From contig CASDVP010000008.1 of the NCBI GenBank assembly GCA_949284445.1, positions 29,097 through 93,096 on the forward strand: a stretch of 64,000 nt of DNA. Direction: 5' to 3'. Source of the stretch: an uncultured Bacillota bacterium. GTDB taxonomy: Bacteria; Bacillota_I; Bacilli_A; RFN20; CAG-288. Positions 46,737 to 56,474 of the stretch are shown one piece after another. How positions within the stretch are numbered: position 1 is the stretch's first letter; the number at the start of each line of letters is the position of its first letter. The notes below the pieces were generated by a model. The model made no database searches. It worked only from the letters and a program-made list of their open reading frames with translations, and had not been told where the DNA came from. A program made the position numbers and the translations under genes.

Positions 46737-47149
46737 TTTACAATCGCTTTGTCTAAGACCGCATTGATGAATCGATGATCATCTTTTTTTAGATAATCCT
46801 TAGCTAGTTTGATGCATTCGTTGATGATGACAGCTCGCGGTGATAATTTCGCATAGTTACCATCGCTGATGCCGAGGAATAAAATAGCCTTTGCAACGTC
46901 GTCAAGCCGATCAAAAGTCCAATTCTGCAAATGAGAAGAAATCAAAGCTTTGATCTCATCAAAATGCTCTAATCCGAGTGAAAAAAGAGCTTTGGAAAAA
47001 AGAGGCACCTCGTTGATATCATTCACACCAAACTGTGATAACAAAATTTGAGTAGCATCTATTTCTTCTTTATTTTCAATAAACAGAAATACCTGGTAAA
47101 AGGCATTCATCGTACGGATTCTTTCTTCATGCCTTGTATATTCTTTCAT
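46733..47149 (-). CDS. nusB: Transcription antitermination factor NusB
   Basis: A 138-residue all-helical NusB. The recognisable segment is RLDDVAKAILFLGISDGNYAKLSPRAVIINECIKLAKDY, with the C-terminal RFINAVLDKAI typical of NusB. It binds boxA RNA with S10 during rRNA transcription. The gene overlaps the unknown membrane-protein gene upstream by 4 bp and xseA downstream by 4 bp, so it lies in a tightly coupled operon. Confidence 0.92.
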   Translation of the reverse strand: MKEYTRHEERIRTMNAFYQVFLFIENKEEIDATQILLSQFGVNDINEVPLFSKALFSLGLEHFDEIKALISSHLQNWTFDRLDDVAKAILFLGISDGNYAKLSPRAVIINECIKLAKDYLKKDDHRFINAVLDKAIVK

Positions 47150-47688
47150 TTTGAGTTTCCTCCTTCTTTCTCATATCGAGTGATTTGATATTGTAAGTAG
47201 CAACCGTATCCTAAGATAGCTAAACCGATGATGTGGATGAGGAATAATAGAATATAATCGATGATTTGTAACTGAATGATAGTTATTTTCAGGGCTGAGA
47301 TAATACTAACAGGAATTAAGAGCACAAAGTCGACTAGATAGATCAGCGCCGAGCCATAGAAAGATTTGATATTTCCCTTTATAGCCTTGGATGATAAGAG
47401 AATCATTGCGATCGCATAGATGACATCGATTCCAGCACCTAAAGAAGAAGTCAGTTGTAAATCTCGGCTGTTAGATGTCAGCAATAACGATAAAGAAGAG
47501 AAAGAGGAAAGAAGACCAGCGGTAAGAGGTTTTGAAAAACCATTTTCGACTGAAAATTGTAAGGTAGTTTGAATAAATATATCACCTATCAAACAGATTG
47601 CTACTAATACGATGGGTAAAGATGCTATTAAAGAAACTCTATGTTTTAAAGTTTCATAGCGTTTAATATCATGAATGATTTGTTTCAT
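47146..47688 (-). CDS. Unrecognised membrane protein between asp23 and nusB
   Basis: A 180-residue protein I do not recognise. Four hydrophobic helices are seen (about residues 18-38, 52-74, 85-100, 110-160 as one or two helices), with a charged N-terminus (KQIIHDIKRYETLKHR) and a charged C-terminal end (QYQITRYEKEGGNSK). No catalytic motif is evident. It is overlapped by 4 bp on both sides, asp23-like upstream and nusB downstream, which argues for real expression. In other Bacillota this slot may hold accA/accC or small membrane proteins such as AmaP; whether this is a distant relative cannot be told. Confidence 0.7.
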   Translation of the reverse strand: MKQIIHDIKRYETLKHRVSLIASLPIVLVAICLIGDIFIQTTLQFSVENGFSKPLTAGLLSSFSSLSLLLTSNSRDLQLTSSLGAGIDVIYAIAMILLSSKAIKGNIKSFYGSALIYLVDFVLLIPVSIISALKITIIQLQIIDYILLFLIHIIGLAILGYGCYLQYQITRYEKEGGNSK

Positions 47689-48026
47689 TTAGTTACGATA
47701 GAACCGATTGAAATATTGACTGTGAGACTGGATATTTCAGTCTGATTTATAACAGCATTGGTTATCTTTTCTTGGATCAGACGAGAAAAGCCTTGGACAT
47801 CGCTCTCGCTTGTGAAAAACACTAAACAATTGATAGTGATTTTGTTTCTTTTATCAACTAGAGCATCAACGGCAAATTTTTTCTTTTTATAAGACAATAT
47901 CAATTTATCTTTCAGCTCGTTTTCAGCAAGCGACTGAAGAGTCTCTATCGCGATCTGTTTAAAAACAAAAGTCGATATTCCTAACTTGCCATTCTTGCTA
48001 TTGCTGACTATCGCATAATTATTCAT
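47685..48026 (-). CDS. Asp23/Gls24 family protein (YqhY-like)
   Basis: A 113-residue small Asp23/YqhY-like protein: GKLGISTFVFKQIAIETLQSL at the start, a VDKRNKITINCLVFF beta segment and the VNISIGSIVTK end. Family members are envelope- or lipid-metabolism-associated; yqhY lies next to nusB in Bacillus, matching this place. The assignment is by pattern and context and the sequence is divergent. GGAGGTG lies before the ATG. It starts the nusB-xseA-xseB-dxs-recN-dinB-xerD run. Confidence 0.75.
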   Translation of the reverse strand: MNNYAIVSNSKNGKLGISTFVFKQIAIETLQSLAENELKDKLILSYKKKKFAVDALVDKRNKITINCLVFFTSESDVQGFSRLIQEKITNAVINQTEISSLTVNISIGSIVTK

Positions 48027-48060
48027 AAAATCACCTCCGATTAAATTATACTAAAAACAT

Positions 48061-50202
48061 TTACCTTTCTTGTTTTAAACCTTTCATAGTCAAGGAAATT
48101 CTTTGCCTATTGAGATCGACCTGCAAGACTTTCACTTTGACGATATCACCAGGTTTGCCATAATCATGCGGGTCAGTGACATAAGCATCAGCTATTTCAG
48201 ATAGATGCACTAAGCCATTGATTTCGATTCCTAGATCAACAAAGAAACCGAAGCCAGTCACATTTCGAATAGTCCCTTCAAGTATCATACCAGGTTTTAA
48301 ATCTTTGATGTCTAAAACAGTTTCCGATAATTTGGCAGTTTTTGCTTCGAGGCGAGGATCACGACTAGGCGAAATCAATTCTTTGATGATGTCTTGTAAA
48401 GTATATTGACCAACGTTTAATTTTTTAGATAAATTGATGATATCATCGTCATTGATAGATTTTAATTTATCTTTAGCTTCATAAATGGTAGAGCAAGAAA
48501 ATTCCTTTAAGATCTCTCTAGCGATCGAATAAGATTCCGGATGCACCGAAGTGTTGTCTAAAGGTTCTACACCATCATCAATTCTTAAAAAACCTGCACA
48601 GTTTTGAAAGGCTTTCGGACCTAAATATGGGACTTTTTCAAGCTCTTTTCGAGATTTAAAAGGACCATTCTTTTCTCGAAAATCGACGATTGATTGAGCG
48701 ATTTTACTGCTGATACCAGAAACATAACTCAGTAATGCGACAGAGGCAGTATTCAGTATAACTCCGACATAATTAACCGTATCTTCAACCACGCCGTTTA
48801 AAGCTTCTGATAGCTCTTTTTGATTGATATCGTATTGATATTGTCCGACACCGATAGATTCTGGTGGAATCTTGACTAATTCAGCAAGCGGATCTTGTAA
48901 TCGTCGAGCGATAGAAATCGCGGATCTGATATTTGGTTCATACTGAGGAAATTCTTTGTTAGCTAAGGGAGTAGCTGAATATATTGAAGCTCCGGATTCA
49001 GAAACGATAACAATATCTAAATCAGGTAACATCTCTTTTTTAATTTCTTTAAGGAGTTTTTCAGATTCACGGTTCGCAGTTCCATTACCTAAAGCCACAG
49101 TATAAGTTTGAAATTTAGTCAACAGATTTTGAAGGATAATTTTACTATTAGAAAGGCTCTTTTCATTCATAAAAGGATTGTTGAGAACATAAGTGTAAAT
49201 GACTTTTCCGTTTTCATCGACAAAAGCTAGTTTACAACCGTGTGAGAAGCCTGGATCAAATCCTAAAACTTTACGACCTTTTAATGGAGGAACTAATAGA
49301 GTCGCCTTCAAAGAAGTCTTGAATTCTTCTATCGCATCTTTGGAAGCACTTTCAAACAAAGTAGCATAAATATCATTGTCGACAGAAGGGCGGATCAGCC
49401 TCTCATAACTATCAGAGATCAAAGAGTGAAATTCATCTTTATACGGTGTTTTAGAAGGTATTTCAAACATCTCGATATGCGATAATATTTTTTCATCATT
49501 TAACACTATTTTACGTGTCAAACACTTGGTTTTCACACCGCGATTTATCGCTAGGATATTATAGCCTTTAAGAGTTTTGATCAAACGTGAATATTGTGCA
49601 TAATTATCGAATTTATCACTATTAGCATCTTTTACTTTTTGACACTCGATGACACCTGATTTAAAGGCTAAATCTTTGATGAAAGTGCGATAGTTAGGAT
49701 TATCAGAGATCTCTTCAGCGATGATATCAAAAGCGCCTTGTTTTACTTTATCTATCGTCTCATATCCTTCTGTAATGTACTTTTTAGCTTCTTCATCAAA
49801 AAGACCAGTTTTATCAGTTTTTAAATAATCGGCTAAAGGACCTAGACCAGCTTTTTTAGCTTTGGAAGCACGTGTTACTTTCTTAGGTTTATATGGTCTA
49901 TAAAGATCCTCAAGTCGAGCTAATGTTTCAGCGTTTTCGATATCGGCAAATAATTTTTCATCGTTGATATTCAATTCTTTAAGGGTTGAATAAATAGTTT
50001 GCTTTCTCTCTTCTAACGATTTTAAATATTCGATTCTTTCAGCGATTTTTCTCAGATTTTCATCACTCAGACCACCAGTTACTTCTTTACGATATCTAGC
50101 GATGAACGGAATGGTATTACCCTCATCTAATAATTTGATACTGCTAGTGACTTGATTTTCATTCAAAGATAATTCAGCAGCTATTTTTTTAGCAAAATCC
50201 AT
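48061..50202 (-). CDS. tex: Tex-family S1 RNA-binding transcription accessory protein
   Basis: A 713-residue Tex/YhgF protein. The N-terminal helical domain has NTIPFIARYRKEVTGGLSDENLR; the YqgF-like nuclease fold has GRKVLGFDPGFSHGCKLAFVD; helix-hairpin-helix motifs include YVSGISSKIAQSIVDFREKNGPFKSRKEL and VPYLGPKAFQNCAGFLRI; the S1 domain at the end is GTIRNVTGFGFFVDLGIEINGLVHLSEI. The function is in transcription or RNA turnover and toxin/stress tolerance, only partly known. It is a single gene divergent from the pepC pair. Confidence 0.95.
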   Translation of the reverse strand: MDFAKKIAAELSLNENQVTSSIKLLDEGNTIPFIARYRKEVTGGLSDENLRKIAERIEYLKSLEERKQTIYSTLKELNINDEKLFADIENAETLARLEDLYRPYKPKKVTRASKAKKAGLGPLADYLKTDKTGLFDEEAKKYITEGYETIDKVKQGAFDIIAEEISDNPNYRTFIKDLAFKSGVIECQKVKDANSDKFDNYAQYSRLIKTLKGYNILAINRGVKTKCLTRKIVLNDEKILSHIEMFEIPSKTPYKDEFHSLISDSYERLIRPSVDNDIYATLFESASKDAIEEFKTSLKATLLVPPLKGRKVLGFDPGFSHGCKLAFVDENGKVIYTYVLNNPFMNEKSLSNSKIILQNLLTKFQTYTVALGNGTANRESEKLLKEIKKEMLPDLDIVIVSESGASIYSATPLANKEFPQYEPNIRSAISIARRLQDPLAELVKIPPESIGVGQYQYDINQKELSEALNGVVEDTVNYVGVILNTASVALLSYVSGISSKIAQSIVDFREKNGPFKSRKELEKVPYLGPKAFQNCAGFLRIDDGVEPLDNTSVHPESYSIAREILKEFSCSTIYEAKDKLKSINDDDIINLSKKLNVGQYTLQDIIKELISPSRDPRLEAKTAKLSETVLDIKDLKPGMILEGTIRNVTGFGFFVDLGIEINGLVHLSEIADAYVTDPHDYGKPGDIVKVKVLQVDLNRQRISLTMKGLKQER

Positions 50203-50291
50203 AAGCGTCTCCTAAAATCATTTTAGTAGAAATATTTCTTTAAAAGTATATCATAATAAATGTTTAGATATTAATTCGACGGAGGAAAACA

Positions 50292-51611
50292 ATGTCAAAA
50301 ATTATCAATTTTGAAGAATTAGAAAACTATCAGCGAGATTTGCCAATTGATTATCGATTGATGCAAAGAACCATCATTAAAAATGGCTTGGTCAATTCCT
50401 GTATAAACAACGAAGTATTAGCTTCTTGTAAACCGGTCTTTAATATTGAAGTCGATGCTGGTGATGTCACTGATCAAAAGAGATCTGGAAGATGTTGGAT
50501 GTTTGCTGGCTTAAACGTTTTAAGAACTTTTATGATGAATAAACTTCATCTTAAAAACTTTGAGCTTTCACAGTCTTATCTGCAGTTCTATGATAAATTA
50601 GAAAAAGCTAATTTCTTTTTAGAAAGAGCCATTGAACTAAAAGGTGAAGAGATCGATTCACGTTTAAACACTCTTATCCTTGATAACACTATTTTTGATG
50701 GTGGTCATTTTATCATGTTCACTAATCTGGTCAAAAAATACGGTATTCTTCCTAAAGAATTCATGCCAGAAACCGCGGTTTCTTCTAACACTGAAGAACT
50801 AAATACTTTATTAAATAATTTATTGCATAAAGATGCCCTCATCTTAAGAGAAGCTTTTGATGATGAAATACCATCATTAAAAGAAAATATGCTTAAAGAA
50901 ATTTATAAGATTTTAGTCATTTCTTTAGGACAACCGCCAAAAGACTTCACATTAGAAATCAAAGATAAAGATAATAATTTCATCAGATTAGAGAAGATGA
51001 CCCCGATCGAATTCTTTAAAAAATACATCGATATCGATTTAGATGACTATATTCCTTTATCGGATATTCCCTATAAGGATTTAAAACGCGGTGAATGTTA
51101 TTATTCGCATTTCGTCAATAATGTTGAAGGTGGGTCTGAAGTTCTTTTCTATAATGTACCTATCAATGTTTTAAAAGATGCTGTTATCAAATCATTAAAA
51201 GATAAACAAATCGTCTGGTTTGCAGCCGATGTTTTATCTCAATCATTAAGAAAAGAAGGTATCTTAGCGTCAGATCTGATCGATTTGGACAATTTATGTG
51301 GAGTTACAACAATCAATTCGAAAGCCGATCGTTTCACGACTAGAACCTCATTCTGTAATCATGCGATGGCTTTCACAGGTGTAAATTTGATCGATGATAA
51401 ACCGAATCGTTTTAAAGTTGAAAATTCCTGGGGAAAAGATAATGGTAAAGACGGATACTTCATCATGTCAGACAAATGGTTTGACGACTACGTCTATCAA
51501 GCAGTAGTACATAAAAAATATGTTGAACCTAAATATGTTGAAGAATACATGAAGAAAAAAGAGAATCCGATTGAAATTCCACCTTTCAATACCTTTTTTA
51601 GTAATTTTTAA
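50292..51611 (+). CDS. pepC: C1-family aminopeptidase (bleomycin hydrolase/PepC), copy 1
   Basis: A 439-residue papain-fold aminopeptidase. The catalytic Cys is in QKRSGRCWMFAGLNVLR, the His in CNHAMAFTGVNL, and the Asn in VENSWGKDNGKDGYF. PepC forms hexameric cytosolic peptidases trimming peptides from the N-terminus. GGAGGAAAAC precedes the ATG. A second homologous gene follows 19 bp after its stop, clearly a tandem duplication. The C-terminal end (PFNTFFSNF) differs from the classical PepC tail that reaches the active site. Confidence 0.93.
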   Translation: MSKIINFEELENYQRDLPIDYRLMQRTIIKNGLVNSCINNEVLASCKPVFNIEVDAGDVTDQKRSGRCWMFAGLNVLRTFMMNKLHLKNFELSQSYLQFYDKLEKANFFLERAIELKGEEIDSRLNTLILDNTIFDGGHFIMFTNLVKKYGILPKEFMPETAVSSNTEELNTLLNNLLHKDALILREAFDDEIPSLKENMLKEIYKILVISLGQPPKDFTLEIKDKDNNFIRLEKMTPIEFFKKYIDIDLDDYIPLSDIPYKDLKRGECYYSHFVNNVEGGSEVLFYNVPINVLKDAVIKSLKDKQIVWFAADVLSQSLRKEGILASDLIDLDNLCGVTTINSKADRFTTRTSFCNHAMAFTGVNLIDDKPNRFKVENSWGKDNGKDGYFIMSDKWFDDYVYQAVVHKKYVEPKYVEEYMKKKENPIEIPPFNTFFSNF

Positions 51612-51630
51612 AGAATAAGGAGCTAATTAT

Positions 51631-52965
51631 ATGAAAGAAAATATCGAATTAAAAAACATAGATCAATTTGCCAAAGATTTTAACTCCAACGATAAAAATA
51701 TCGTAGCCATGAATGCAGCTACAAAAGTCGGTATCAACGAAGCTGCAGTTAATAATGAACTTGCGAAAACTTTGACCCATCATTTTTCCGTTGATATCGA
51801 TGCTGGTGAGATCACCAACCAAAAACAATCTGGGCGTTGCTGGATGTTTGCAGCAACCAATGTCTTCAGAATTGAAGTCATGAAGAATCTCAATCTGAAA
51901 AATTTTGAATTATCTCAAAGCTATCCGTTATTTTATGATAAATTAGAAAAATCAAATTTCTTTTTGGAAAATGTGATTTCGACTTTTGATGAGGAAACTT
52001 CTTCACGTCTCTTTTCATATCTTTTACAGGCACCTGTCAATGATGGCGGTCAATGGGATATGTTTGTCTCTCTCACTCAAAAATATGGTGTTGTTCCTAA
52101 ACAAGTGATGCCTGAAACTGCTAATTCTTCTAATACTCGTGCACTAGATAGATATCTCACATTAAAATTACGTCAATTCGCTTGTGATTTAAGAAAAATG
52201 CATCAAAAAGGCGCTTCACTTGTTGAGATCAGAAAAAACAAAGAAAAGATGCTAAACACCATCTATCGTATCTTAGTCATTTCCTTAGGTGTGCCACCCA
52301 AAAAATTTACATTTGAAACTCGTGATAAATATAATAATTTTATCCGAATCAAAGATATCACTCCTCTCGAGTTTTATAAAAAATATGTCAAGCTCGATTT
52401 AAACGACTTCATTTCTGTCATCAACGCCCCTACTAAAGATAAACCTTTCCACCGCTCCTTTACTGTTAAATTCTTAGGTAATGTTGTCGGTGGACGTCAA
52501 GTTAAATATTTGAACTTGCCGATCGATGATTTAAAGAGATTAGCTATTGCACAATTAAAAGATGGACAAGCTGTTTGGTTCGGTAGTGATGTCGGACAAT
52601 TCTCCAATCGTGAGTTAGGTTTCCTTGCTCTCAACAGTTATAATGTCGATGAATTATTTTCAACTGATTTCCCGATGAATAAAGCTGAGAGATTAGATTA
52701 TGGTGAATCTTTGATGACACACGCTATGGTTTTAACCGGTGTTAATCTAGAAGACGATAAACCAAATCGTTGGAAAGTCGAAAACTCCTGGGGTGATGCG
52801 ACCGGAAATAAAGGCTTTTACGTCATGTCGGATCAATGGTTTAGTGAATATACCTATCAAATAATCGTCAACAAAAAATATTTATCGAAAAAAGAATTAT
52901 CTGAATACGATAAAAAACCTATCGAACTAGAGCCTTGGGATCCGATGGGCTCATTAGCACTCTAA
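51631..52965 (+). CDS. pepC: C1-family aminopeptidase (bleomycin hydrolase/PepC), copy 2
   Basis: A 444-residue paralogue of the preceding gene, by eye about half identical. The catalytic Cys is in QKQSGRCWMFAATNVFR, the His in LMTHAMVLTGVNL, and the Asn in VENSWGDATGNKGFY. The classic PepC tail is better kept here (ELEPWDPMGSLAL), resembling the conserved C-terminus of bleomycin hydrolases. AAGGAG precedes the ATG. Both copies look intact, so specificity may have diverged. A bidirectional terminator follows. Confidence 0.93.
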   Translation: MKENIELKNIDQFAKDFNSNDKNIVAMNAATKVGINEAAVNNELAKTLTHHFSVDIDAGEITNQKQSGRCWMFAATNVFRIEVMKNLNLKNFELSQSYPLFYDKLEKSNFFLENVISTFDEETSSRLFSYLLQAPVNDGGQWDMFVSLTQKYGVVPKQVMPETANSSNTRALDRYLTLKLRQFACDLRKMHQKGASLVEIRKNKEKMLNTIYRILVISLGVPPKKFTFETRDKYNNFIRIKDITPLEFYKKYVKLDLNDFISVINAPTKDKPFHRSFTVKFLGNVVGGRQVKYLNLPIDDLKRLAIAQLKDGQAVWFGSDVGQFSNRELGFLALNSYNVDELFSTDFPMNKAERLDYGESLMTHAMVLTGVNLEDDKPNRWKVENSWGDATGNKGFYVMSDQWFSEYTYQIIVNKKYLSKKELSEYDKKPIELEPWDPMGSLAL

Positions 52966-52996
52966 TTTTCATTTATATTTAATTTAGCCATGATGT

Positions 52997-53046
52997 AAAA
53001 AGGCTGTAAAGGTGTCAGAATATAGACATCTTACAGCCTTTTTTAA
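52997..53046. terminator. Bidirectional terminator between pepC pair and leuS
   Basis: AAGGCTGTAA (53000-53009) and TTACAGCCTT (53031-53040) pair perfectly, with inner TGTC/GACA. A run of A precedes and a run of T follows, so it can stop both the pepC pair (plus) and leuS (minus). Confidence 0.9.
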
Positions 53047-53073
53047 ATTGATTTTAATAGTTAGTAGGAAAGA

Positions 53074-55485
53074 TTACTTTGCGACAATAGAAACTATTTT
53101 ATTTTTTACGACGATGATTTTAGCCACAGTTTTGTTTGCGATGGCATTTTTGACATTGTCTAAATCGAGAGCGGATTGTTTAAGACTTTCGATCTCTTCA
53201 TCGGAAGCATCTTTTTGGAACTCGATCGTTCCTTTTAGTTTACCGTTAACTTGAACAGCATAAGTGACTGGTTTAGTCAACAATTTAGTCTCGTCATAAG
53301 TGGGCCATTTTTCAAAATCAAGCAGATTCTTAAAGCCTAATAACTCATAACATTCTTGGGCGATATGCGGACAAAGTGGGAATAACAATTTTGCTAAGTC
53401 TACTAAAATCTTTTTAGGTATTTTATGAGATTTATAGATAGCATTGACTAAGATCATGATTTGAGAAATACCTGTGTTATAATGCAAAATTTCATAATCT
53501 TCAGTGCATTTTTTGATCGTAAAATTATATTCGTATTCAAGTTCAGGAACTTCATCATCTGTCCATAATGAAACGAGGTTTTGATCAGCGTAAAGACGAT
53601 AGAATTTATCTAAGAAGCGCTTAGCACCTTTAGGACCATCAGGACTCCATGGAAGAGATTGATCAACAGGTCCTTTAAACATTTCATATAATCTCAAAGC
53701 ATCAGCACCATATTCTGCAATGACTTGGTCTGGTGAAACTGTATTGCCTAATGATTTGGACATCTTTTGTCCATCACTGCCTAAAATGAGACCTTGATGG
53801 TAAAGTTTCTTAAATGGTTCATCAGATTTGAAAACGCCGATATCATGAAGGAACTTATGCCAGAATCTCGCATATAAGAGATGTAAAACAGCATGTTCAG
53901 CACCGCCGACATAGACATCGACAGGTAACCAATGGTCTAATAGTTTTTTATCACCGATAGCATCATTATTATGCGGATCGATATATCTTGCATAATACCA
54001 TGAAGAACCAGCCCATTGTGGCATGGTGTTTGTTTCTCTTTCACCCTTAACACCATCTACTTTCACATTGACCCAATCAGTCGCTTTGCTGAGAGGTGGT
54101 TTACCATCACCATTAGGTTGATAATCAGTGAGCTCAGGTAATTTTAGTGGTAATTGATCATATGGAACTGGATATAAAGTACCGTCTTCCATATGAACGA
54201 TCGGTATAGGTTCACCCCAATAGCGCTGTCTTGAAAACAACCAATCACGCAAACGATAATTAACCTTATAATCACCCCTACCTAATTCGATCAATTTATC
54301 AGTGATAGCAGTTTTAGCTTCTTCATTATTCAAACCATCAGCGAAATCAGAATTGATGTGTTTTCCATCACCTTCATAGGCGGATTCACTGATATCCGAC
54401 TCGATAACTTTGATAAATTCGATATGATGTTTTTTAGCAAATTCATAATCGCGTTGATCGTGAGCTGGAACTGCCATGACAGCTCCGGAGCCATAAGTAG
54501 CTAAAACATAGTCGCCAATAAAAATAGGAACGACTTTATCATTTATCGGATTTATCGCATAAGAGCCTAAAAAGACACCAGTTTTTTCTTTTGCTAAATC
54601 AGTGCGTTCAAGATCAGATTTCTTCTCACAGGCTTTGATATATTCGTTAACAGCTTCTGTTTGCTCATCAGTAGTCAATTCCTTAACTAATGGATGCTCA
54701 GGAGCTAAAACACAATATGTGCAACCGAATAAAGTATCAGCTCTGGTAGTAAAAACATCAAATGCCTTATCGCTGTTTTGAACTTGGAATTTAACGATGG
54801 TTCCTTTGGATTTACCGATCCAATTGCGCTGCATATTGATAGTTGATTGTGGCCAATCTATCTCGTTAAGACCTTCTAACAATTTATCAGCATAAGAGGT
54901 TATTTTAAGACACCATTGCTTCATCGGTCTTCTCTCTACTGGATATCCACCTCTTTCACTCTTACCATCGATGACTTCTTCATTAGCTAACACAGTGCCT
55001 AAAGCTGGACAATAATTCACTAATCGATAATCTTCGTAGGCTAATCCTTTTTCGTAGAGCTTAAGGAATATCCACTGAGTCCATTTATAATAACTCGGAT
55101 CAGAGGTTTCGATTTGTCTATCCCAGTCATAGGAAAAACCTAAACGTTTTAATTGGCGTCTGAAATTAGCGATATTTTTTTCAGTATAAATGGCAGGGTT
55201 TTGATTATTTTTAATAGCGAATTGCTCGGCAGGTAAACCAAATGCATCATAACCGATCGGGTGTAAAACGTTATAGCCTTGCATACGTTTCATACGAGCT
55301 AAGGCATCTGTAGCTGTGTATCCTTCAACGTGTCCGACATGAAGACCGACAGCAGAAGGATAAGGAAACATATCTAACACATAAAATTTCGGTTTAGAAA
55401 AGTCATAAACGTCGGTTTTATATACGTGTTCAACATCCCAAACCTTTTCCCATTTTTCTTCTATCGTTTTGTAATCATAGCCCAT
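53074..55485 (-). CDS. leuS: Leucyl-tRNA synthetase
   Basis: An 803-residue class I synthetase. HIGH-like signature [23 protein letters not shown], the CP1 editing domain with [21 protein letters not shown] and [20 protein letters not shown], the leucine-specific [20 protein letters not shown], and KMSKSLGN (KMSKS) are all visible. It charges tRNA-Leu and edits norvaline and isoleucine. TTGAGG precedes the ATG. No T-box was seen in its short leader. It is divergent from rpsD. Confidence 0.97.
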   Translation of the reverse strand: MGYDYKTIEEKWEKVWDVEHVYKTDVYDFSKPKFYVLDMFPYPSAVGLHVGHVEGYTATDALARMKRMQGYNVLHPIGYDAFGLPAEQFAIKNNQNPAIYTEKNIANFRRQLKRLGFSYDWDRQIETSDPSYYKWTQWIFLKLYEKGLAYEDYRLVNYCPALGTVLANEEVIDGKSERGGYPVERRPMKQWCLKITSYADKLLEGLNEIDWPQSTINMQRNWIGKSKGTIVKFQVQNSDKAFDVFTTRADTLFGCTYCVLAPEHPLVKELTTDEQTEAVNEYIKACEKKSDLERTDLAKEKTGVFLGSYAINPINDKVVPIFIGDYVLATYGSGAVMAVPAHDQRDYEFAKKHHIEFIKVIESDISESAYEGDGKHINSDFADGLNNEEAKTAITDKLIELGRGDYKVNYRLRDWLFSRQRYWGEPIPIVHMEDGTLYPVPYDQLPLKLPELTDYQPNGDGKPPLSKATDWVNVKVDGVKGERETNTMPQWAGSSWYYARYIDPHNNDAIGDKKLLDHWLPVDVYVGGAEHAVLHLLYARFWHKFLHDIGVFKSDEPFKKLYHQGLILGSDGQKMSKSLGNTVSPDQVIAEYGADALRLYEMFKGPVDQSLPWSPDGPKGAKRFLDKFYRLYADQNLVSLWTDDEVPELEYEYNFTIKKCTEDYEILHYNTGISQIMILVNAIYKSHKIPKKILVDLAKLLFPLCPHIAQECYELLGFKNLLDFEKWPTYDETKLLTKPVTYAVQVNGKLKGTIEFQKDASDEEIESLKQSALDLDNVKNAIANKTVAKIIVVKNKIVSIVAK

Positions 55486-55543
55486 AGCGAATACCTCAAT
55501 ACCTTAATAGATTAATAATTTTTAAAATTAAAGCAAGTTTTTC

Positions 55544-55572
55544 TTGCGTAAATCTAGGTATTTTGATATAGT
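55544..55572 (+). promoter_or_regulatory. Sigma-A promoter of rpsD
   Basis: TTGCGT (55544-55549) and TATAGT (55567-55572) with a 17 bp spacer give a good promoter that would leave a 5' leader of about 145 nt before rpsD. Confidence 0.7.
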
Positions 55573-55578
55573 ATCCGT

Positions 55579-55725
55579 TGCATGAGTAGCACGCTGAATA
55601 ATCTCTTGCCTGATGACGCTTAAAAAAGTAGCCTAGCTATCAAGGCGAACAACGTTCATCCGAAGAGGTGGATTAAGCGCCTTATGTAATGCATACTGTC
55701 TAGTATTACAGAAAGGAGACATTAT
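55579..55725 (+). promoter_or_regulatory. Structured 5' leader of rpsD, probable S4 autoregulatory element
   Basis: The ~145 nt between the promoter and the rpsD start contains no reading frame but has paired segments: AAGGCG (55642-55647) with CGCCTT (55678-55683), an inner ATCC/GGAT, and a hairpin ATACT-GTCT-AGTAT (55693-55706) just ahead of the AAGGAG ribosome-binding site. In B. subtilis rpsD is repressed by S4 binding its own long leader. I infer a similar role here but did not match a specific consensus. Confidence 0.5.
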
Positions 55726-56337
55726 ATGTCAAGATACACTGGACCTGTCTGGAAAATATCCAGAAGATTAGGTTATTCCATCCTTGAAAATGGAAAAGAA
55801 TTAGCTAAGAGACAAACCATCCCTGGTCAACACGGTGATGTTCGTCAAAAGAAAAAGACCGAATATGGTGCTCAAATGGCTGAAAAACAGAAGCTCCGTT
55901 ATACCTATGGCGTTTCTGAAAGACAATTTAGACGTTTGTTCATGATCGCTAAATCAAATAAAGAACAAGTCACTGGCGTTTACTTTATGCAAATCCTTGA
56001 AACTCGTTTAGATAACTTGGTTTATAGAATGGGTTTTGCTCACACCAGAAGACAAGCTAGACAACTCGTCAATCATGGTCATGTCACTGTCAATGGAAAG
56101 AAAGTTGATATCCCTTCATATCTTTGCTCAATAAATGATGTTATTTCTTTCAAAGAAAGTTCCAAAAACTTAAAGGTTGTTAAAGAGACTATCGATTCTA
56201 AACCATCTATCCCAGCATATGTCACTGTCGATACTAACAAGTTAGAAGGTGTATTCACAAGATTGCCTGAAAGAAGTGAATTAAGCTCCGAGATAAATGA
56301 AGCTCAAGTCACTGAATACTACAACCGTAAACTCTAA
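55726..56337 (+). CDS. rpsD: Ribosomal protein S4
   Basis: A 203-residue S4: MSRYTGPVWKISRRLGYS at the start, KLRYTYGVSERQFRRLF, and the S4 RNA-binding domain RLDNLVYRMGFAHTRRQARQLVNHGHVTVNGKKVDIPSY. There are no zinc-finger cysteines at the N-terminus, so it is the zinc-free type. It nucleates 30S assembly on the 5' domain of 16S rRNA. It stands alone, as in Bacillus, with its own promoter and leader. A stem-loop follows, then tRNA-His. Confidence 0.97.
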   Translation: MSRYTGPVWKISRRLGYSILENGKELAKRQTIPGQHGDVRQKKKTEYGAQMAEKQKLRYTYGVSERQFRRLFMIAKSNKEQVTGVYFMQILETRLDNLVYRMGFAHTRRQARQLVNHGHVTVNGKKVDIPSYLCSINDVISFKESSKNLKVVKETIDSKPSIPAYVTVDTNKLEGVFTRLPERSELSSEINEAQVTEYYNRKL

Positions 56338-56349
56338 TCTGTTTTATTT

Positions 56350-56381
56350 CTTGGCTGAATATGATACTATTTAGCCAAGAC
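56350..56381 (+). terminator. Stem-loop after rpsD
   Basis: CTTGGCTGAAT and ATTTAGCCAAG form an 11 bp stem (one G-T pair) between rpsD and tRNA-His. The following bases (ACTTAATT) are not a strong T run, so termination may be leaky, or the hairpin may protect the mRNA 3' end. Confidence 0.45.
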
Positions 56382-56387
56382 TTAATT

Positions 56388-56463
56388 GGCGGCTATGGTG
56401 AAGTGGTTAACACAAGCGGCTGTGAACCGCTCATTCATGGGTTCAAGTCCCATTAGCCGCCCA
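56388..56463 (+). tRNA. tRNA-His (anticodon GTG)
   Basis: Cloverleaf: extra G-1 (56388), acceptor GCGGCTA pairing with TAGCCGC (56454-56460), discriminator C73, D arm GGTGAAGTGGTTAACAC, anticodon stem AGCGG/CCGCT with loop CTGTGAA (anticodon GTG), and T arm ATGGG-TTCAAGT-CCCAT. G-1 opposite C73 is the tRNA-His hallmark. Only CA of the CCA end is encoded after C73, so CCA is completed enzymatically. The accessory region starts right behind it. Confidence 0.95.
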
Positions 56464-56474
56464 TAATGGTAATT

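Noticed and set aside
55486..55580. T-box leader for leuS; likewise T-boxes before glyS or hisS
   Set aside because: The leuS leader is too short and lacks the T-box sequence and specifier stem; glyS and hisS sit 11-35 bp behind upstream genes.
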